Shown here in pieces: positions 1 to 9,869 of a stretch of 64,000 nucleotides of DNA. The stretch's first letter is position 1. Each line of letters opens with the position of its first letter. The position numbers and the translations under genes are program-made. Source of the DNA: Tridacna crocea (taxonomy: Eukaryota; Mollusca; Bivalvia; Cardiida; Cardiidae); the NCBI GenBank assembly GCA_943736015.1, contig OX031061.1:55372192-55436191 (forward strand). The letters run 5' to 3'. Under the pieces are notes generated by a model. The model saw nothing but the letters and a program-made list of their open reading frames with translations. It was not told the DNA's origin and did no database searches.

Positions 1-109
1 TACGTGAACAGATCGTAAAAGGTTGCTTATACGTGCACTAGGTCCGAACACATGCAGTTTAAATCCGTTCTACTGTCACGCCAATCTCGTTGTCACTTCC
101 TTCCGACTT

Positions 110-310
110 TTCCGAAGTGACCCTCCCCACAAAATGACCCATGGGTCATTTCACTACGTAGAGAATTGACCCCGGTCATAATTCTACGTAGAGAAAAGAC
201 CCAGAAGGTTATTTCTCTACGTAGAATAATGACCCGGGTCATTCCTGTACGCAGTGAAATGACCCATGGGTCATTTTGTAGGGGAGGGGCTTTTCTATTC
301 ACTACAGCGG
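110..310. mobile_element. Family E nested-palindrome MITE, copy 1
   Basis: A run of alternating short palindromes (GACCCATGGGTC, CTACGTAG, GACCCGGGTC) forms a larger imperfect hairpin. This copy has lost the clean GCCGGTGTAATGC termini seen at 14317. Confidence 0.7.
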
Positions 311-625
311 CACTGACCTGAGAGCTCAAATCTTAGCCTTCACTTTTAGTAATACGTTTGGAGCTCGCTGTACAAAGGTAGTGAACAAATCAAAGTATAG
401 AAGGTCAGTACGATAATATTTCACGGTGTCCAGTGATTCAGCAATTACAGGTACAACCGGCCGACTATCTCTAGTTTCAATTTCGTCATTTACTGCAGTG
501 TAATCCGGACTCCGTTGCACGTGCAGAAGGCCGACTGTCTGTAGTTCCATGTATCAGTTTGGGCGTTATGTGGGATTCTGTGGTATTAAGTGTAGGACTT
601 GTGGCCTGAAAGCTCCGGTTCGAAC

Positions 626-854
626 TTAACCCTTTACCCCACAAGGCATTTATAAGGTATCTCTAATTGACCCTAAATAACAGCAAGGATGAAGCTGTTT
701 CTTATTTGTATATGACACCTTTTGATAGCATGGAAAACATTGTGGCAAAAGGTGAAATTGCTCGTCACGAGCAATTTCACCTTTTGCCACAATGTTTTCC
801 AAAGGGTCCTACAAGCAATGCGTAGAAATGAGTATCTGTGGAGTAAAGGGTTAA
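626..854 (+). mobile_element. Family A2 TTAA-MITE
   Basis: TTAA at 626-629 and 851-854 flank CCCTTTACCCC...GAGTAAAGGG. The centre is a long hairpin with the core TGCTCGTCACGAGCA. TTAA plus CCC/GGG ends suggest mobilisation by a piggyBac-like transposase (inference). Confidence 0.8.
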
Positions 855-865
855 ACGAGCCGAGC

Positions 866-1190
866 CCCGGTAGCTCAGTTGGGTAGCGTGCAGGACTTAA
901 GAAAACGGGGTCCAGGGTTCCATCCCTGTCTATGATCCCTGGCTAGGCCAATTTCTTTCCGAGGATTGATGATAGTCATTTCAACAGGATTCATGCCTCT
1001 CCCACCGCTGACCATTGTTTCGACAATGATTATGTGGGAAAGCAGCCAGTTGCTTGGAAAAGAAAATTGTGCGGAGTACTGGTAAAAGACACCCTAGAAA
1101 GCATGGATAGGTGCACTGGCTGCAGCGATATAACTGAAATACTGTTGAAAACGGCGTTTATCACCATACAGTCAGTCAATCAATCAATTG
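866..1190 (+). mobile_element. tRNA-derived SINE
   Basis: The head has an A-box-like TAGCTCAGTTGGGTAGCG and a B-box-like GGGTTCCATCCC about 45 bp on, so it is a degenerate tRNA promoter. The 3' part contains GATATAACTGAAATACTG, also seen at 1300, 28420 (reverse) and 44428, and runs into an AATC-rich tail. Confidence 0.65.
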
Positions 1191-1289
1191 AATCTTAATG
1201 AGAGCGTTTCGGTTTTCGTAGAAGTATCACTGGGCACAGCACTTCAGAGCTATAGCCTAGTGCTGGTGAAACCAATATAACACATGAAT

Positions 1290-1414
1290 AAGTGGGCTGT
1301 CTCAGTGATATGACTGAAAAAGTGTTTAAAGCGGCTTAAAAGTCAACAAACCGACCGACCGACCGACCGACCGGCCCACCGGCCGACCAAGCAATCGATC
1401 CATCAATCAATCAC

Positions 1415-1449
<35 letters not shown>

Positions 1450-1530
1450 GCGTACCAATCAATAAATCAATAAATCAATAAATAAATAAATAATCAACCA
1501 ATCAATCAATCAATCAATCACGTGGGAGAG
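1290..1530 (+). repeat. SINE 3'-end fragment followed by ACCG/AATC/AATA microsatellites
   Basis: GATATGACTGAAAAAGTG matches the SINE 3' end; then follow (ACCG)n, (AATC)n and (AATA)n tracts, apparently expanded from the SINE tail. Confidence 0.7.
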
Positions 1531-1615
1531 TCATTTGGAAAGGCAACGCAGATATCCAGCCTTGTGTGTATATAACCTAGGAAAAACGTAACCAAAAAAC
1601 GTTTTTTTTCTGATT

Positions 1616-1829
1616 TTAACCCTTATCCTGCTAAATAACTAAAAAGAAATTTTCAATTCGAAGATAAAAATCCAAATATTGACATTCTCTATTAATATGT
1701 TTCGGGGAATAATATCTCCTTAACGGACAGCGTAGATCAAAGATCAGGCTGCACGTTCTGTGCAGTCTGATCTTGATCTACACTGTCCGCTAAAGGTCAG
1801 TGATTCGAGCTTGGCAGCCGAAGGGTTAA
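1616..1829 (+). mobile_element. Family B TTAA-MITE
   Basis: TTAA at both ends, CCCTTATCC start and AAGGG end. The central hairpin contains AGACTGCACG / CGTGCAGTCT-type arms and CTACACTGTCCG. It shares its right TTAA with the next copy. Confidence 0.8.
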
Positions 1830-2041
1830 CCGTCATTCTACTAAATAACTAAAATGAAAATTTCAATTCGATATAAATTATAAACCCAAATATTGCAATT
1901 AAAAGTTATGTTTCTGGGGAATAATGTCTTCTTATCGGACAGTGTAGATCCAAGATCAGACTGCACGTTCTGTGCAGTCTGATCTTTATCTACACTGTCT
2001 GCAAAAGGTCAGCGATTCGGGCTTAGCAGCCTAAAGGATCA
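1826..2041 (+). mobile_element. Family B TTAA-MITE, abutting copy
   Basis: A second copy of the same family in the same orientation starts at the TTAA that ends the previous one. Its right end is decayed (AAAGGATCAA instead of AAGGGTTAA). Confidence 0.75.
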
Positions 2042-2155
2042 AAAGTGGCGGTAACAATTTATTTAAAAAAAAATAGAAAAAAAAAAAACGTTATGGGCGA
2101 CAACTCCTATAGTTTAGTTAACAGTTAATGACATGAAGAGTTGTCTTTCTTGCAG

Positions 2156-2291
2156 TTTACGGACTGGTACACTGTATTCCCGACCTGTCGTACATGTGCT
2201 CACATATAGACCAAGTTGACTGTCTGTTTGAATATGTGTCCGACAAATACGAAACTGTTTGTGCTTCCAACAACCAGACCTACCAAAACTT
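2156..2291 (+). CDS. Kazal gene exon a: first half of Kazal domain 1
   Basis: Acceptor TTTCTTGCAG ends at 2155 and donor GTAAGT starts at 2292. The exon holds 44 complete codons plus two bases at each end (phase 1 in, phase 2 out). It encodes Cys1, Cys2 and Cys3 of the domain and ends in CASNNQTYQN, equivalent to the usual CGSDGxTYxN. An extra Cys (VHCIP) lies eight residues before Cys1. Twelve rather than seven residues separate Cys2 and Cys3. Confidence 0.8.
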
Positions 2292-5200
2292 GTAAGTTTT
2301 TTTACTTGGTTACCAACCAAGTTTGTGGTTTAACCACTCTTTGGAATGCTGACTTTTGAAAACATTGTGGGAAAAGGAGAAAATGCTGGTAACCAGCATT
2401 TTCTCCTTTTCCCACAATGTTTTTCTACCTGTAGAGAAAAATGTTTAGCTTTTCGAACTTGTCTGCAAAGGCTTTAAATTTGTTAAAGCTTTCTAAAATT
2501 TTGCCGTATGGTCATTACAATTAACACAAACTTTTTTTTTTAGGTTTTCGTAATTTGACTATAAATTTGATCGAAATCGAATTGAAAGACATGAATATAA
2601 GTTTAGAATTATGAATACCGGCAAAGTAACATTTTGAAGTTATAATAATTAACAAGGTCAAAGACATGTGGTTTGATCTTTTACCAAACGATAAAATTTC
2701 AGACAATTCCAAATAGAAAGCATTTGCAGGCTAAAAATGAAATGGAAAAAAATTCTGGTCACAAGTATTTTCTCCTTTTCCCAAAATGTTTTCAAAAGGT
2801 TTCTACCTCAGGGTCATGAAAACCAGGGATTATTTGGTAAAGACTAAAACTATCTCGAATTCAAATAATCCAGGCAAATAGGCTTTCGAAAATATGATGA
2901 GAAAGGGAAGTTATTGATATTTTTTCCCTCAATATTTTTAACCCTTTCAAAAGTATTTATTTTTTTTAATATCATTTGGTCACATTTAACCCTTTCCCAA
3001 ACAATCCCTTGTTTTTACGGGTCTGGAATAGTAGCCTTTTGAAAACATTGCGGGAAAAGGAGAAAATGCTGGTAACCAGCATTTTCTCATTTTACCACAA
3101 TGTTTTCTACCTTATCATAGACAGAAATAATCTTTTCTGCAAGATTTGAATTGTCGTCTGCAAATGCCTTCAATTTGGTCCAGTCCAAAAGTTTGTCGTT
3201 TGGGAAAGGGTTAATGTGTCGTATGCGGAATGCTTTTAACTGGGATAAGTGTGATAATTAGCCGGTGTAATGCAGAGAAATAACCCTCCCCTACAAAATG
3301 ACCCATGGGCCATTTCACTACGTACAGGAATGACCCGGGTCATTATTCTACGTAGTGAAATGACCCCAGTGGGTTATTTCTCTACGCAGAATAATGACCC
3401 GGGCCATTTCTCTACGTAGTGAAATGACCCATGGGTCCTTTTGTAGGGAAGGGCCATTTCTCTGCTTTCCCCCGCCTTGTAAAAGAGTATACGGGGAATT
3501 GCCTTTGGTAATAGGTTTTAAAAAGCAAAGCTTTTGGGAAAAAAACGAACAATTGGATTTTAGTATCATACAGTATTTTCCCATGCCCCACCCCTCCCCC
3601 TCCTCCCCTTCCCCGCACCGCCCGTATGAAAAGCCTTTTTGCATAGGGTTAGTAACCCTTATCTCGCTAAAGAAGAGAAAATGAAATCTTCAAGCAGAGA
3701 GTAAAAATCCAGATATTGCTGTTTAAAAACTACTTTAGGGGGGAAATATATCTCCTTATCGGACAGTGTAGATGCAAGATCAGACTGCACGTTCTGTGCA
3801 GTCTGATCTTGATCTACACTGTCCGGAACAGGTCATTGAGTCGCGCTCTATAGTCTAAGGGTTAACATCCGAAAGTGTTTAGTAAAGAGGAAAGTTATCA
3901 GAGTACCATACCGGTCGACCATACATTTGGGTAAACGAAACTGTGTGAAAAAAAACAAACTCGAAACACTTATTTTTTGTTTTATTTCAGTGCATTTTAT
4001 GGCCTCCACTGTGGAACTTGCCCTATAAAACTTTTCAAATGTTCAATAAACATGAATATGTAATATTTGCATTTCCATTTCCAAGCCATAAAGTTGAGTT
4101 TGTCTGAAAATGCTTTTATCGTAATATAGATTATAGTATTGTTACAAAGACTATATTTTTGTCACATAACTCCCCTTGTTTTCAATGTAATACAGCCATT
4201 ACGAATATTCTTGTCTCACACATGTGTGAGATAAGAAAATAGTGCTGTATTTGGTCAACACTCTGTAATTATACGCTTCATTCTAAAACATTACTGACCA
4301 AGGTTCCTAATTGAAATTTGTGGTCAAAATTCTTAATCTTAGTTGTTAATTTAAATTCTTGTAGACTCATAACAAAATCAATATATGCAAGTCTCTTCGG
4401 AACTATTTTTCGTAATGTATCTGTCAAAGTAAGTGGACAGGTTTCATGTAAATTTCACTACACATGCTACATATATGCATGTGGTTTAACACATTTTGGA
4501 CTATAATTCTTGCTATACAGTAATGTGATAAAAAGAATCCGACACTCGTTTGTTTTTGAGGTAAAAAAATATTAAACTCGTCCAAAAAAAATGTTATTAA
4601 GCTCGCCAAAGGCCCGCTTAATAACATTTTTGTAGACTCGTTTAATAATTCTTTATTTCAAAAACCAACTCATGTCAGATCCTATATATATGTCCATGGC
4701 TCTGTAGAAGTGTCGTGCTGTCTGAACGTTGATCTACACTGTCCGCCTTGTTTAAATTATTGGTCAGAAACAACTTCGTAAAATGAAATTATTCTTATTT
4801 CATTTCTAGACTTAAAGGTGGTTTTTTAGATTTTTCACATCTCACCAAATTGAAAAAAAATATATATATTATGTATCACTGAGAATTATATGAAAAGGCA
4901 GTACAAATCGTCAATAATTAAGAATCATAAAGGTACAAGAAAAAAAATAATGGTGTTCTCTTAAAATTCTACTTAGCCTCTTAGCGTATATCTAGATTTC
5001 GAGCCAGAAATCAAAACATCAGTGTGGGAATGTCAAGTGACTGGCACTTGTCTATATGGCGTTTAAATTCCATATCATAACAAACATGTTATTATTTTCC
5101 CTGAGGTGTTCTTCGGACACAATGTTTGAAGCTTCCTCTGTGTATTTTCGGTATGTAAATGGGCAAGTTGCTCATGTGGAAATAAACCTTTTTTCCTGTC

Positions 5201-7813
5201 GGTGTCTACCTGGGCCGAAGTAAATCTCTAATTTCTCTTGTTGTCGGATGGTTTTCGACTACTTGGATTTTATGAATGAAAATTGAAAAGTTTTGGTAAT
5301 ATAAGGATGGTTTTCTTTTGTATTTTTGTATAATTTTCCGTCCCAAAATCTGAAGGGCCACCTTTAAACATCTTTCAGGCACATTCGACGGACTAACTGT
5401 TAATATAACCTGGCCTGTCACATGAAGTAAAGCTCTATTTAATATATGTTTCAGCTGTTTCTATAGCAAAGTTCGATGTCGTTTTCCAGAAGTGCACGTG
5501 ATAGGGGTTGGCACCTGTGACGATGTTTTGAGATCGACCCTGGCCCCTACACAGAAAGTAACAACACCATTACGTATGTGTTGTTTTGGTATTTATTCTT
5601 AAACCTCAGGTTGCTAAGCTGGACTGGCTGACCTATTGCAGACACTGTAGATCAAGATCAGACTGCACAGAACGTGCAGTCCAATCTGGAATCTAAACTA
5701 TACGATAAGGAGATATCATTCCCCAAAATGTAAGTTTGAAACAGCAAAAATTGGGTTTTTACCATCGATTGGAAAATTTCATTTTAGTTGTTCAGCAGTA
5801 TAAGGGTTCAGTTTTGTCTTGGTTAGGTTCACCCCGTCAGTTCCATAGGAAAAAGCATAGGAATGTGCTCTATGGCTAAAATAGGGGCTCTATGGCAAAA
5901 AAAGGTGCCTAAAGGAAAAGTAGAGGCTTTTTGGCAAAAACGGGTTCTTAATGGCAAAAATAGTGGCTTTATGGCAAAATTAGGTGCTCTATGGCAAAGA
6001 TAGGGGCTTTACGGCAAAAATAGGGGCTTTATAGCAAGAATAGGGGCATTATGGAAAAAAAATAGTAAAAATAGATGCTTAATAGCAAAATAGGAACTTT
6101 ATGACAAAATTAGGGGCTTTAAAGCAAGAATAGGGGCATTATGGCAAAATCAGGGGCTTTATGGCAAAAAATAAAGGTTTTATGGTAAAAGTAGGGGCTT
6201 TATTGCAAAGGTAGGGGCCTTACAGCAAGAATAGAGGCATTATGGCAAAAAATAGGGGCTTTATGGCAAAATTAGGGGCTTTATAGCAAAAATGGGGGCA
6301 GACTGCACAGAAGTTGCAGTTTGATTTTGGATCAATCCTGTTTTCTTCAGTCATTCCTTCTCCATTAAAGTATGTCTGACATTCAGTTGACTGTAAAACA
6401 AATTCTAAAATTCTAATTTTTGAGCCACTTTAATTTTGTCGTCTGCTAATGCTTTCAATTTGGAACAGTCGAAAATTTTGTCGTATGGTAAAGAGTTAAG
6501 TAAGGCTTTTTCTTCAATAGCAACCATGACAACAATGATGACAAGTCCGGTCTCACTGACGTCAAAGAAGCCACCGACGACAGCAAGTACCGCAACTGCT
6601 AGCACCACAACCATGTCAACCACACCAATGCCCACTGTCACTACATCAACTACCATGGCAGCGACGACGGTAGATCACGTGAAGGAAGCGTTCTGTGCGT
6701 CGAAGGACACTGTTGCATGTCCTACAACCCTTGACCCAATATGTGCTTCGGACAAAACTTTTTATTTGAATAAGTAAGTGCCGTCTCACCGACATAGTAC
6801 ATAAATGAAGAATTAAGTGAAGACATGCATATCTGAAATACAAATCGCATCGGACAGGAATCGAACCCATGCTGACAAATATCCTAGTTTTTCTTCAGGC
6901 TTAAAAGAACATCACCAAAACCAATGAGCCAAAGAGATATCTCTCTTACGCAGTTGTTAGGTATTGCATTTAAATCTGGACGAAGCCATGCATGAAGGAG
7001 TGGTCTCCCGTAACAACGGCGATTTCTGTGCCTAGAGTTTACTGCCAGTTGATATATGGTAGTTGAAGATCTGACTACGTAAATCGCAATCAGTTACTGT
7101 CATGCTGCAGCTATAGATTCGTTCAAGTAACAGTCACATTTGTAAACCAAAACTTTGGAGAGTCAATAATTGTCAGCAGTCGGCTATTTGCCAGTTCGAT
7201 GCTTATTGTGGTATTTGTCGAAGACAATACCACTATGAGTTCAGTATTGAATTTTGAAGATCATGTATCGTTTTTTTTTTTGTGCAAAGCCGATGGAAAT
7301 AAACCCAGTTAAATTTAATTCTTCTCAGACAAATGAGTTTTTCGGTAACACTTCGATATGTAACTGGAAATAGCATATCAAAATACACTTGGATCGGTAG
7401 TGGAAATACTTATTTTGATTGAAAGTAGCTTGACCCGCTCCTAGTCATCTATTGGCTATTTGTCTACTGATGGCTTGGTCCTGTTTTTCTTTAGTTTGTA
7501 CCTTCGCTTGTACGTTCTACGATCGCGCGCTAGTCCATTTCACCATGCATAAATATCTATATTCTCATTTTTCTTTCAAATCATTGATTCAAGCAATGGC
7601 TTTGGTGAAAAATACCACTCCAACGTTTCGAACGCTTTGAAATTAGTAAAATTCTCTATAACCGTACAGGATGATCATTTCAAACGACCCAAAGTGATAA
7701 ATAAGCTGTTTATTTGGTTTCCTTTTTTCAGGTGCGAGTTTTCCAAAGCATCGTGTGATGACGTAACACTCGTGATCAAGGATATATCGTTCTGTACCGG
7801 CATTACAAAATAA
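2156..7813 (+). CDS. Kazal-type serine protease inhibitor, C-terminal part (4 exons, two Kazal domains)
   Basis: Exons 2156-2291, 5455-5573, 6521-6773 and 7732-7813 have consensus AG/GT borders and join in one frame (phases 1-2, 2-1, 1-2, 2-stop) to give 196 residues. Both domains show the six-Cys Kazal pattern. Domain 2 is C-x7-C-x7-C-x10-C-x6-C-x12-C with the DPICASDKTFYLNKC signature; domain 1 is the same except x12 between Cys2 and Cys3. A Thr/Ser/Pro-rich linker of about 50 residues, likely O-glycosylated, separates them. Known of the family: secreted, substrate-like inhibitors of serine proteases used in defence or digestion. By alignment the P1 residue (second after Cys2) would be Thr in domain 2 and Phe in domain 1, the latter uncertain because of the insertion. 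The first exon needs one base from an upstream exon that I could not find, so the start and signal peptide are missing. Domain assignment is firm; expression and target are unknown. Confidence 0.85.
2330..2524 (+). mobile_element. Family A TTAA-MITE in Kazal intron 1
   Basis: TTAA at 2330-2333 and 2521-2524 and the GCTGGTAACCAGC core within long arms ending ACATTGTGGG. It starts 38 bp after the donor of exon a. Confidence 0.75.
2680..2845 (-). mobile_element. Family A TTAA-MITE, decayed reverse copy
   Basis: Begins TTTTACCAAACGATAAAATTT and ends GGGATTATTTGGTAAAG. The left arm of the central hairpin is mostly lost. Confidence 0.6.
2986..3214 (+). mobile_element. Family A TTAA-MITE
   Basis: TTAA at both edges, CCCTTTCCCAAACAATCCC start, GCTGGTAACCAGC core and GTTTGGGAAAGGG end. 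Confidence 0.8.
3261..3472. mobile_element. Family E nested-palindrome MITE, copy 2
   Basis: Starts GCCGGTGTAATGCAGAGAAA, then CTACGTA/GACCC modules, and ends near GGGAAGGGCCATTTCTCTGC. It lies in Kazal intron 1. Confidence 0.75.
3653..3865 (+). mobile_element. Family B TTAA-MITE
   Basis: Right TTAA at 3862-3865; the left TTAA is mutated. AGACTGCACGTTCTGTGCAG core and CTAAGGGTTAA end. Confidence 0.75.
4190..4640. repeat. Two short palindromes in otherwise featureless intron
   Basis: TCTCACACATGTGTGAGA (about 4214-4231) is a perfect palindrome. At about 4590-4630, AATGTTATTAAGC and GCTTAATAACATT are paired arms around a 13-base loop. Nothing else is recognised between 3866 and 4811. Confidence 0.6.
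4812..5368 (+). mobile_element. Family D MITE (TTAA-AGGTGG ends)
   Basis: Starts TTAAAGGTGG and ends GGGCCACCTTTAA, about 550 bp. Three further copies are at 27305, 30647 (inverted) and 54693. TTAA flanks and AGG ends resemble Kolobok-type termini (inference). Confidence 0.75.
5455..5573 (+). CDS. Kazal gene exon b: second half of Kazal domain 1
   Basis: Acceptor ATGTTTCAG ends at 5454 and donor GTATGT starts at 5574. One base, 39 codons, one base: phase 2 in, phase 1 out. Spacing C-x6-C-x12-C (CFYSKVRC...GTC) is identical to exon d, which supports the pairing with exon a. It ends in a Thr/Pro-rich stretch that runs into exon c. Confidence 0.8.
5600..5810 (-). mobile_element. Family B TTAA-MITE, reverse, in Kazal intron 2
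   Basis: AGACTGCACAGAACGTGCAG core in reverse order, with GATAAGGAGATATCATT and TATAAGGGTTCA at its right. The terminal TTAAs are mutated. Confidence 0.7.
5860..6298. repeat. ~21-bp minisatellite in Kazal intron 2
   Basis: About 20 imperfect copies of a unit like AATAGGGGCTTTATGGCAA. The array ends directly against a family B core fragment (CAGACTGCACAGAAGTTGCAG region, 6299-6342). Confidence 0.85.
6400..6499 (+). mobile_element. Family A TTAA-MITE, 3' half only
   Basis: Carries TTTTGTCGTCTGCTAATGC and ends ATGGTAAAGAGTTAA at 6499, only 21 bp before exon c. The hairpin half is absent. Confidence 0.7.
6521..6773 (+). CDS. Kazal gene exon c: Thr/Ser-rich linker and first half of Kazal domain 2
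   Basis: Acceptor TCTTCAATAG ends at 6520 and donor GTAAGT starts at 6774. Two bases, 83 codons, two bases. The first ~50 residues are mostly Thr, Ser, Pro, Met and Ala, mucin-like. Then follow FCASKDTVACPTTLDPIC and ASDKTFYLNK, the Cys1-Cys4 half of a canonical Kazal domain. The acceptor lies only 21 bp from the end of a TTAA-MITE fragment. Confidence 0.85.
6846..7030 (-). mobile_element. tRNA-derived SINE, reverse
   Basis: On the minus strand an A-box-like TTTGGCTCATTGG and B-box-like GGGTTCGATTCC. The flank CTTACGCAGTTGTTAG matches a second copy at 20216-20400. It lies in the last Kazal intron. Confidence 0.65.
7208..7640 (+). repeat. Family L dispersed repeat
   Basis: GTGGTATTTGTCGAAGACAA and the following ~400 bp match 36952-37690. 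GTGGTATT/AATACCAC form a short hairpin. The part around ACCACTCCAACG also matches 20810-20910 inverted. The Kazal terminal exon lies just beyond it. Confidence 0.6.
7732..7813 (+). CDS. Kazal gene terminal exon d: second half of Kazal domain 2 and stop
   Basis: A polypyrimidine tract and CAG end at 7731. The exon starts with one base that completes Lys with exon c, then CEFSKASC...FC gives Cys4-x6-Cys5-x12-Cys6, followed by TGITK and TAA at 7811-7813. An AATAAA hexamer (7809-7814) overlaps the stop codon and could be a polyadenylation signal, although the 3' UTR would then be very short. Confidence 0.8.
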
Positions 7814-7973
7814 ATGTTGGTTTGGGATTCTATCGCAAATAGATTTTTTTTCATAGATCTGCTTGTTTCCTTTTACTTTCTTCTCTTCTCTATGGAGGCA
7901 TATTTCTCGCAAATGCATTAAGCCCCCTTTTCACAGAACATGTCTTATGGATTATCGGTGTTCCTGGAAAATG

Positions 7974-8519
7974 CATCTTCGCAAGCCAATCACTACGTGG
8001 ATCTTACCTCAGCAGATCGAGCCCGATTTCGAGATTTCCGCGATACGCTCCCTATTGGATGTTTGTTATTATCCTCCTTTACAACTCATTTCTGATAGCC
8101 AATAAAAATATCGTTTTACAAACCGCTTACGAATACAATAATTCAACATGAAGCAATAACCACAAACGTACTCCGACATTCCATCTTCAAGTGCTGGGAT
8201 ATAGCCCAAAACCTCAGATAATTGATTGGTCACACTGATACTTTCTGTAAATATTGTTCGTTTACGTTTTTTCGGTAATGAAAAATTACAGATCGTGCAC
8301 ACATCCACGGAGGTACCCGAGTTTACCTTCTATTTTTATTGGAAAGGTCGCAACCTTGTTCTGTTGTTATCAAAGATGAAATGCTACGAGCGATTTGATT
8401 CGTGCAGTTAAAGCTGGCTGCGACCAATGAAAATGCGTATCGCGGGAATGTCGAAATCAAGCTCGATCCACCAAGGGTTGAGTAGCGTAGTGGATCGTCA
8501 CCCTTGGCTTCCGAAGATG
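7974..8519 (+). mobile_element. Family C hAT-like MITE, longest copy (546 bp)
   Basis: CATCTTCG...CGAAGATG termini with an exact 8-bp target duplication GGAAAATG at 7966-7973 and 8520-8527. The 8-bp duplication fits the hAT superfamily (inference). Inserted next to the AAGCCCCCTTTTCACAG end of a family G element (7919-7945). Confidence 0.8.
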
Positions 8520-8634
8520 GGAAAATGTGATAAATGCATCTTCGTGATTAATTAAACCAAGCAAGTCATCACATAGCTAGGGTTCTATAAACTTATATTT
8601 ATTTTACAACCATCCGAATCATTAAGTAGCCTGG

Positions 8635-8755
8635 TTCTTTGACATGCAAAAAATTAACAGATGTCAAAAAAAGTTTCCATCCGAGTAGGCTGACCCGAGT
8701 TTATACTTTTTGGTCAAGCTCCCTTTTCACAGAGCATGGCTCAGATGTGGATACC
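8635..8755 (+). mobile_element. Family G MITE fragment
   Basis: TTTGACATGCA...GTAGGCTGACCCGAG and CTCCCTTTTCACAGAGCATG match the 22435 and 53078 copies. Confidence 0.6.
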
Positions 8756-8777
8756 GTGTCATTCCTACGACCTGCTA

Positions 8778-9641
8778 ATTACGGAATACCGTTAATGCCA
8801 TCGGCTATGAATGTGTTGATTATAAATCTTTACCACACGAGAAAATTTTAGGCTGGTGCAAATTGAATGTATTGGCAGACAACAAAATAAAGGTGACTGA
8901 AAAATTGAAATTTGTTCTGGGTAACCAGCATTTTCTCCTTTTCCCATAGTGTTTTCAAAAGGCTTAAATTATTTAAATGCAATGCTTCATAGTACGACGG
9001 TGCGTCGTGAAAAGCTATGGTGCAATGACGATATTGCGATAGTACAATGTTGATAAAGAGATAGTATGACGATAGAATACCGCTAGGGCCATAACCTATG
9101 AATTTGTTGATTTTAATTGCGATGGTCGATAGTAAGATGGTGAAAGCACGATGGCACGATGACAATAACGCGATAATACGATGGCTAAAGCGATAGTATG
9201 ATGTTGTAACGCAAAAGTGGGATTGTGATAATGGAATAGTACGATGGTTCTAACGCGATAGTACGATGATGATTACGCGATAGTACGATGGTGATAAGGC
9301 AACAGTACGGTGATGACAATGCGATAGTGCGATTGTAATAACGCGATAGTACGGCTGTGTTAACGCGATAGTACGATTATAATAATGCGATGGTGCGATG
9401 GTGATAAAGCAATTGTACGATGATAATAACGCGATAAAGCGATGGTGATAATGCGATAGTAATGAGGATATAAGCTATAGTATGATGCTGAAAACAGAAT
9501 ATTAAATTTCACTATCATCATTTTGCTATCGCATTATCACATCGTAGTATCTTGATTTCGCGTTATCACCGTCGTGCTATACGTGCATCGCATTCAAAAT
9601 CAACAAATTCATAGGCGATGGGCCTAATGGTATTCCGTAGT
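8778..9641. repeat. Inverted-repeat-bounded 20-bp-type minisatellite
   Basis: ACGGAATACC...ATGAATGTGTTGATT (8778-8822) is inverted at 9597-9641, with a third direct copy near 9080-9115. Between them are about 20 degenerate units like GCGATAGTACGATGGTGATAA; near 9505-9580 the units appear in reverse complement. Confidence 0.7.
8850..8968 (-). mobile_element. Family A TTAA-MITE fragment
   Basis: AAATTGAATGTATTGGCAGAC then GGTAACCAGCATTTTCTCC; the first hairpin arm is deleted. Confidence 0.6.
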
Positions 9642-9869
9642 CAACATCAGCGACCAGTATCTACACGTACCCAGTATCGATTCGTCTGCCTTCATACTGC
9701 TGAGTCAACAAAAACATTTTTACCTTCACAAAAAAAAAAAACTGAAATATTGCATGTGAAGTTAGTCTAGTTCTAAAAAAATATTAATTACAAGGTACCG
9801 TACAGTGTAAATCTAATATTGGACTGTAATGTTTGTCGACAAGGTCTCCGAGGTTCGCCTTAGGAATTG

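Noticed and set aside
866-960. Functional tRNA genes at SINE heads (866, 6850, 15880, 20230, 48130)
   Set aside because: The A and B boxes are there but the cloverleaf arms do not pair properly and repeat-type sequence follows directly.
1346-1520. Telomere-like or centromeric satellite
   Set aside because: The ACCG/AATC/AATA tracts are ordinary microsatellites next to a SINE tail.
3970-4060. Acceptor at TATTTCAG (3990) as partner of Kazal exon a, giving a Cys-rich tail
   Set aside because: The frame that joins to exon a lacks Cys4 at the right place. The exon at 5455 gives the exact C-x6-C-x12-C pattern and a matching phase.
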